Program-made: the position numbers and the translations under genes | Notes under the pieces: generated by a model | What the model was told of the DNA's origin: nothing | The model's input: the letters and a program-made list of their open reading frames with translations, nothing else | Database searches by the model: none | From: an uncultured Bacteroidales bacterium | Lineage (GTDB): Bacteria; Bacteroidota; Bacteroidia; Bacteroidales; UBA932 | DNA: 6,034 nt | Assembly (NCBI GenBank): GCA_905236955.1 | Contig: CAJOQW010000153.1 | Span: 1 to 6,034 of the forward strand | Direction: 5' to 3' | Shown: one piece after another, positions 4,950-6,034 of the stretch | How the letters are laid out: each line of letters starts with the position of its first letter | Position numbering within the stretch: the first letter of the stretch is position 1

Positions 4950-5004
4950 GTTTTTATCACCCGAAATGTCCATTAACCCGCGCTTTTGTGTTACGTAGTA
5001 TAGT

Positions 5005-5289
5005 CTATTGTCCGATATAGGAGCGGAGTGCTTCGATGTAGGCCGCAAAGGCGGCGCGGCCCTCGTCGGTGGCCCGGCAGGTCGTGCGGGGCTTCTTGCC
5101 CTGGAAACCCTTCTCGACCGTGATGTAGCCGGCGGCGGCGAGCTTGTCCAGCTGGACGCTCAGGTTGCCTGCCGTGGCTCCGGTCTGCTGCCGCAGATAG
5201 ACGAAATCCGCTTCGTCTGCGACGATCAGCACGGACATCACCGCCAGGCGGAGCTCCGAATGGAGGAGCGGATCAAGCTTGTCAAACAT
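5005..5289 (-). CDS. Small winged-helix transcriptional regulator
   Basis: This 94-residue DNA-binding protein begins MFDKLDPLLHSELRLAVMSV. A winged helix-turn-helix spans most of it: recognition helix about 38-54 (ATAGNLSVQLDKLAAAGY), then a wing at about 56-74 (ITVEKGFQGKKPRTTCRAT). It matches the compact MarR/ArsR-like 'winged helix DNA-binding domain' proteins common in Bacteroidetes. Start choice: an upstream ATG at 5319 would overlap the membrane gene, whereas the ATG at 5289 follows that gene's stop by 4 bp and gives the typical FDKLDPLLH start. No ligand-binding domain or metal-binding cysteine cluster is seen, so the signal is unknown. It probably controls its own operon; that is inference from the pairing. 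IS copy 2 begins about 30 bp beyond its stop, and no terminator is visible in between. Confidence 0.88.
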   Translation of the reverse strand: MFDKLDPLLHSELRLAVMSVLIVADEADFVYLRQQTGATAGNLSVQLDKLAAAGYITVEKGFQGKKPRTTCRATDEGRAAFAAYIEALRSYIGQ

Positions 5290-5293
5290 AGCG

Positions 5294-5869
5294 CTACTTG
5301 CGGATCTGCAGGGCGACACCGGTCAGGGCAAGGACCACGGCGGCGCCGACGAAAAGGAGGAGCTGCTCCGCGCCGGGGGCCAGCTTCACGGCCGCGCAGG
5401 CGCCGCCGATGCCGACGATGGCTCCGGCGATGATCATAGGCCAGTTCTTCAGGGCGATGCCCGTGACGGTCTCTGCGAAACCGAAGAGCAGGATGATCAC
5501 GAGGGTGATGTTCATCGGGAAGAAGAAGATCGCCAGGGCGCTGGTGACCGCGGCGAAGATGCCGAAGACCGCCCAGATCTTGCCGAGCAGGATGGAGATG
5601 TAGTTCTGCGGAATACGCTTGCCTTTCCCGGCCAGCCTCGTCACCAGCATACCCACCGGCCACATCGCAAACCAGAGGAAGTTCCAGGCCGGGCTGCCCG
5701 TCAGATGCCAGGCCACCCAGACCGCCATAGCGAAGAGGCCGAGCAGGCAACCCCAGATGATGAAGAATTTGCCGCTGCCGGCGAGGATGGATTTCCGGTT
5801 GATCTCCATCGTCTCGTTGATGAGCTCCAGGCTGCGCTGCGGCGTAAGTTCGTTGTTGTTCGTTTCCAT
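5294..5869 (-). CDS. Six-helix integral membrane protein of unknown function, paired with the regulator
   Basis: This 191-residue protein has a hydrophilic N-terminus (METNNNELTPQRSLELINET...) and about six hydrophobic helices: 34-56, 61-80, 95-118, 120-140, 143-162, 170-189. I recognise no enzymatic motif. An N-terminus of this kind followed by hydrophobic helices and a downstream small winged-helix regulator is a recurring Bacteroidetes gene pair, but its role is not established to my knowledge. The stop is 4 bp from the regulator's ATG, so the two form an operon. The start at 5869 follows a near-consensus promoter with an approximately 70-nt leader. It is probably located in the inner membrane. 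A sensor or signal-responsive partner of the regulator is one possibility, and a transporter-like protein is another. Confidence 0.85.
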   Translation of the reverse strand: METNNNELTPQRSLELINETMEINRKSILAGSGKFFIIWGCLLGLFAMAVWVAWHLTGSPAWNFLWFAMWPVGMLVTRLAGKGKRIPQNYISILLGKIWAVFGIFAAVTSALAIFFFPMNITLVIILLFGFAETVTGIALKNWPMIIAGAIVGIGGACAAVKLAPGAEQLLLFVGAAVVLALTGVALQIRK

Positions 5870-5943
5870 AATAACTTAAATTACATTACATTATCACATT
5901 CTTGCGACCTCTCCTGCTGCGCACTCAGGATTGAATCGCACTG

Positions 5944-5975
5944 CAAATATAAACAAGTTTACAATATAAACCAAA
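5944..5975 (-). promoter_or_regulatory. Bacteroidetes promoter for the membrane protein-regulator operon
   Basis: On the minus strand TTTG (5975-5972), a 20-bp spacer, then TATATTTG (5951-5944). This is an exact match to TTTG/N19-21/TAnnTTTG. The predicted leader is about 70 nt, with no clear riboswitch-like structure. Confidence 0.75.
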
Positions 5976-6006
5976 TAAAAATGAAAAATCTTTCTGTTAA
6001 ATAGAA

Positions 6007-6022
6007 ATTCGGCTATTCGGCT
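6007..6022. repeat. Tandem duplication of an 8-bp unit
   Basis: ATTCGGCT occurs twice head to tail in the last bases of the window. The surrounding 5976-6034 stretch holds no gene I can support, although a neighbour outside the window could begin or end here. Confidence 0.6.
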
Positions 6023-6034
6023 GAATGGACGTGA

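Larger units (their letters stand above)
3860..4976 (-). mobile_element. Insertion sequence copy 2, IS256-like with Zn-ribbon transposase
   Basis: A second 1.1-kb element of the same type, inverted relative to copy 1. On the minus strand its left end reads TTAATGGACATTTCGGGTGA (from 4976) and its right end, read inward, CTAATAGACATTTCGGGAGA (from 3860). The exact tips are uncertain by a few bases. Flanks are not direct repeats, so no target duplication is seen. Its left end lies about 30 bp beyond the stop codon of the winged-helix regulator gene, so that gene was not disrupted. Confidence 0.85.

Noticed and set aside
2522..4976. Composite transposon with cargo
   Set aside because: The spacer holds no gene, the two transposases are about 9% different, and no flanking target duplication is seen.
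5279..6004. 241-codon plus-strand frame opposite the membrane protein
   Set aside because: It is a hydrophilic, low-complexity shadow of the membrane protein gene, which has helices, a promoter and an operon partner.
6025..6034. Possible start of a plus-strand gene at ATG 6025
   Set aside because: Only three codons are visible and no promoter or ribosome-binding site supports it.

Overview
The window looks like chromosomal DNA from a Bacteroidetes species, most likely a Bacteroidales member with fairly GC-rich genes. The main reason is promoter architecture: five genes are preceded by a TAnnTTTG -7 box, and two of these have an upstream TTTG exactly 20 bp away, which is the Bacteroidetes sigma-factor pattern. 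Shine-Dalgarno sequences are weak or absent. No RNA gene or CRISPR array was seen.

Left part (1-2267). A cation diffusion facilitator (probably zinc efflux) runs off the left edge on the minus strand. It is divergent from an exported VanX-type D-Ala-D-Ala dipeptidase. The dipeptidase converges on a two-gene minus-strand operon, a low-molecular-weight tyrosine phosphatase followed by a GNAT acetyltransferase. The phosphatase and acetyltransferase overlap by 22 bp, and the acetyltransferase and dipeptidase overlap tail to tail by 35 bp.

Middle (2268-5004). A non-coding stretch carries six small perfect hairpins in a row (2370-2489). It is followed by two insertion sequences in head-out inverted orientation (transposases at 2590-3519 plus and 3979-4908 minus), separated by about 220 bp of non-coding DNA. 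Both encode a zinc-ribbon DDE transposase resembling the variant Zn-binding IS256-type family. The two proteins differ at about 29 of 309 residues, so the copies are distinct isoforms and not a recent duplication. An extra, isolated IS left end sits in the spacer. Three features stand out: neither reading frame has an in-frame ATG at its natural beginning, and an A7 run sits just after an out-of-frame ATG; both have a two-hairpin structure between stop codon and right terminus whose pairing is kept although the sequence has diverged; and no target-site duplications are visible.

Right part (5005-6034). A minus-strand operon encodes a six-helix membrane protein and, 4 bp downstream, a small winged-helix regulator. 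A near-consensus promoter sits upstream and the second IS lies just past the operon's end. The last ~80 bases hold no gene I can support.

No clear new defence or metabolic system is visible. The most interesting material is the IS pair (start-site logic and the structured 3' region) and the hairpin array.
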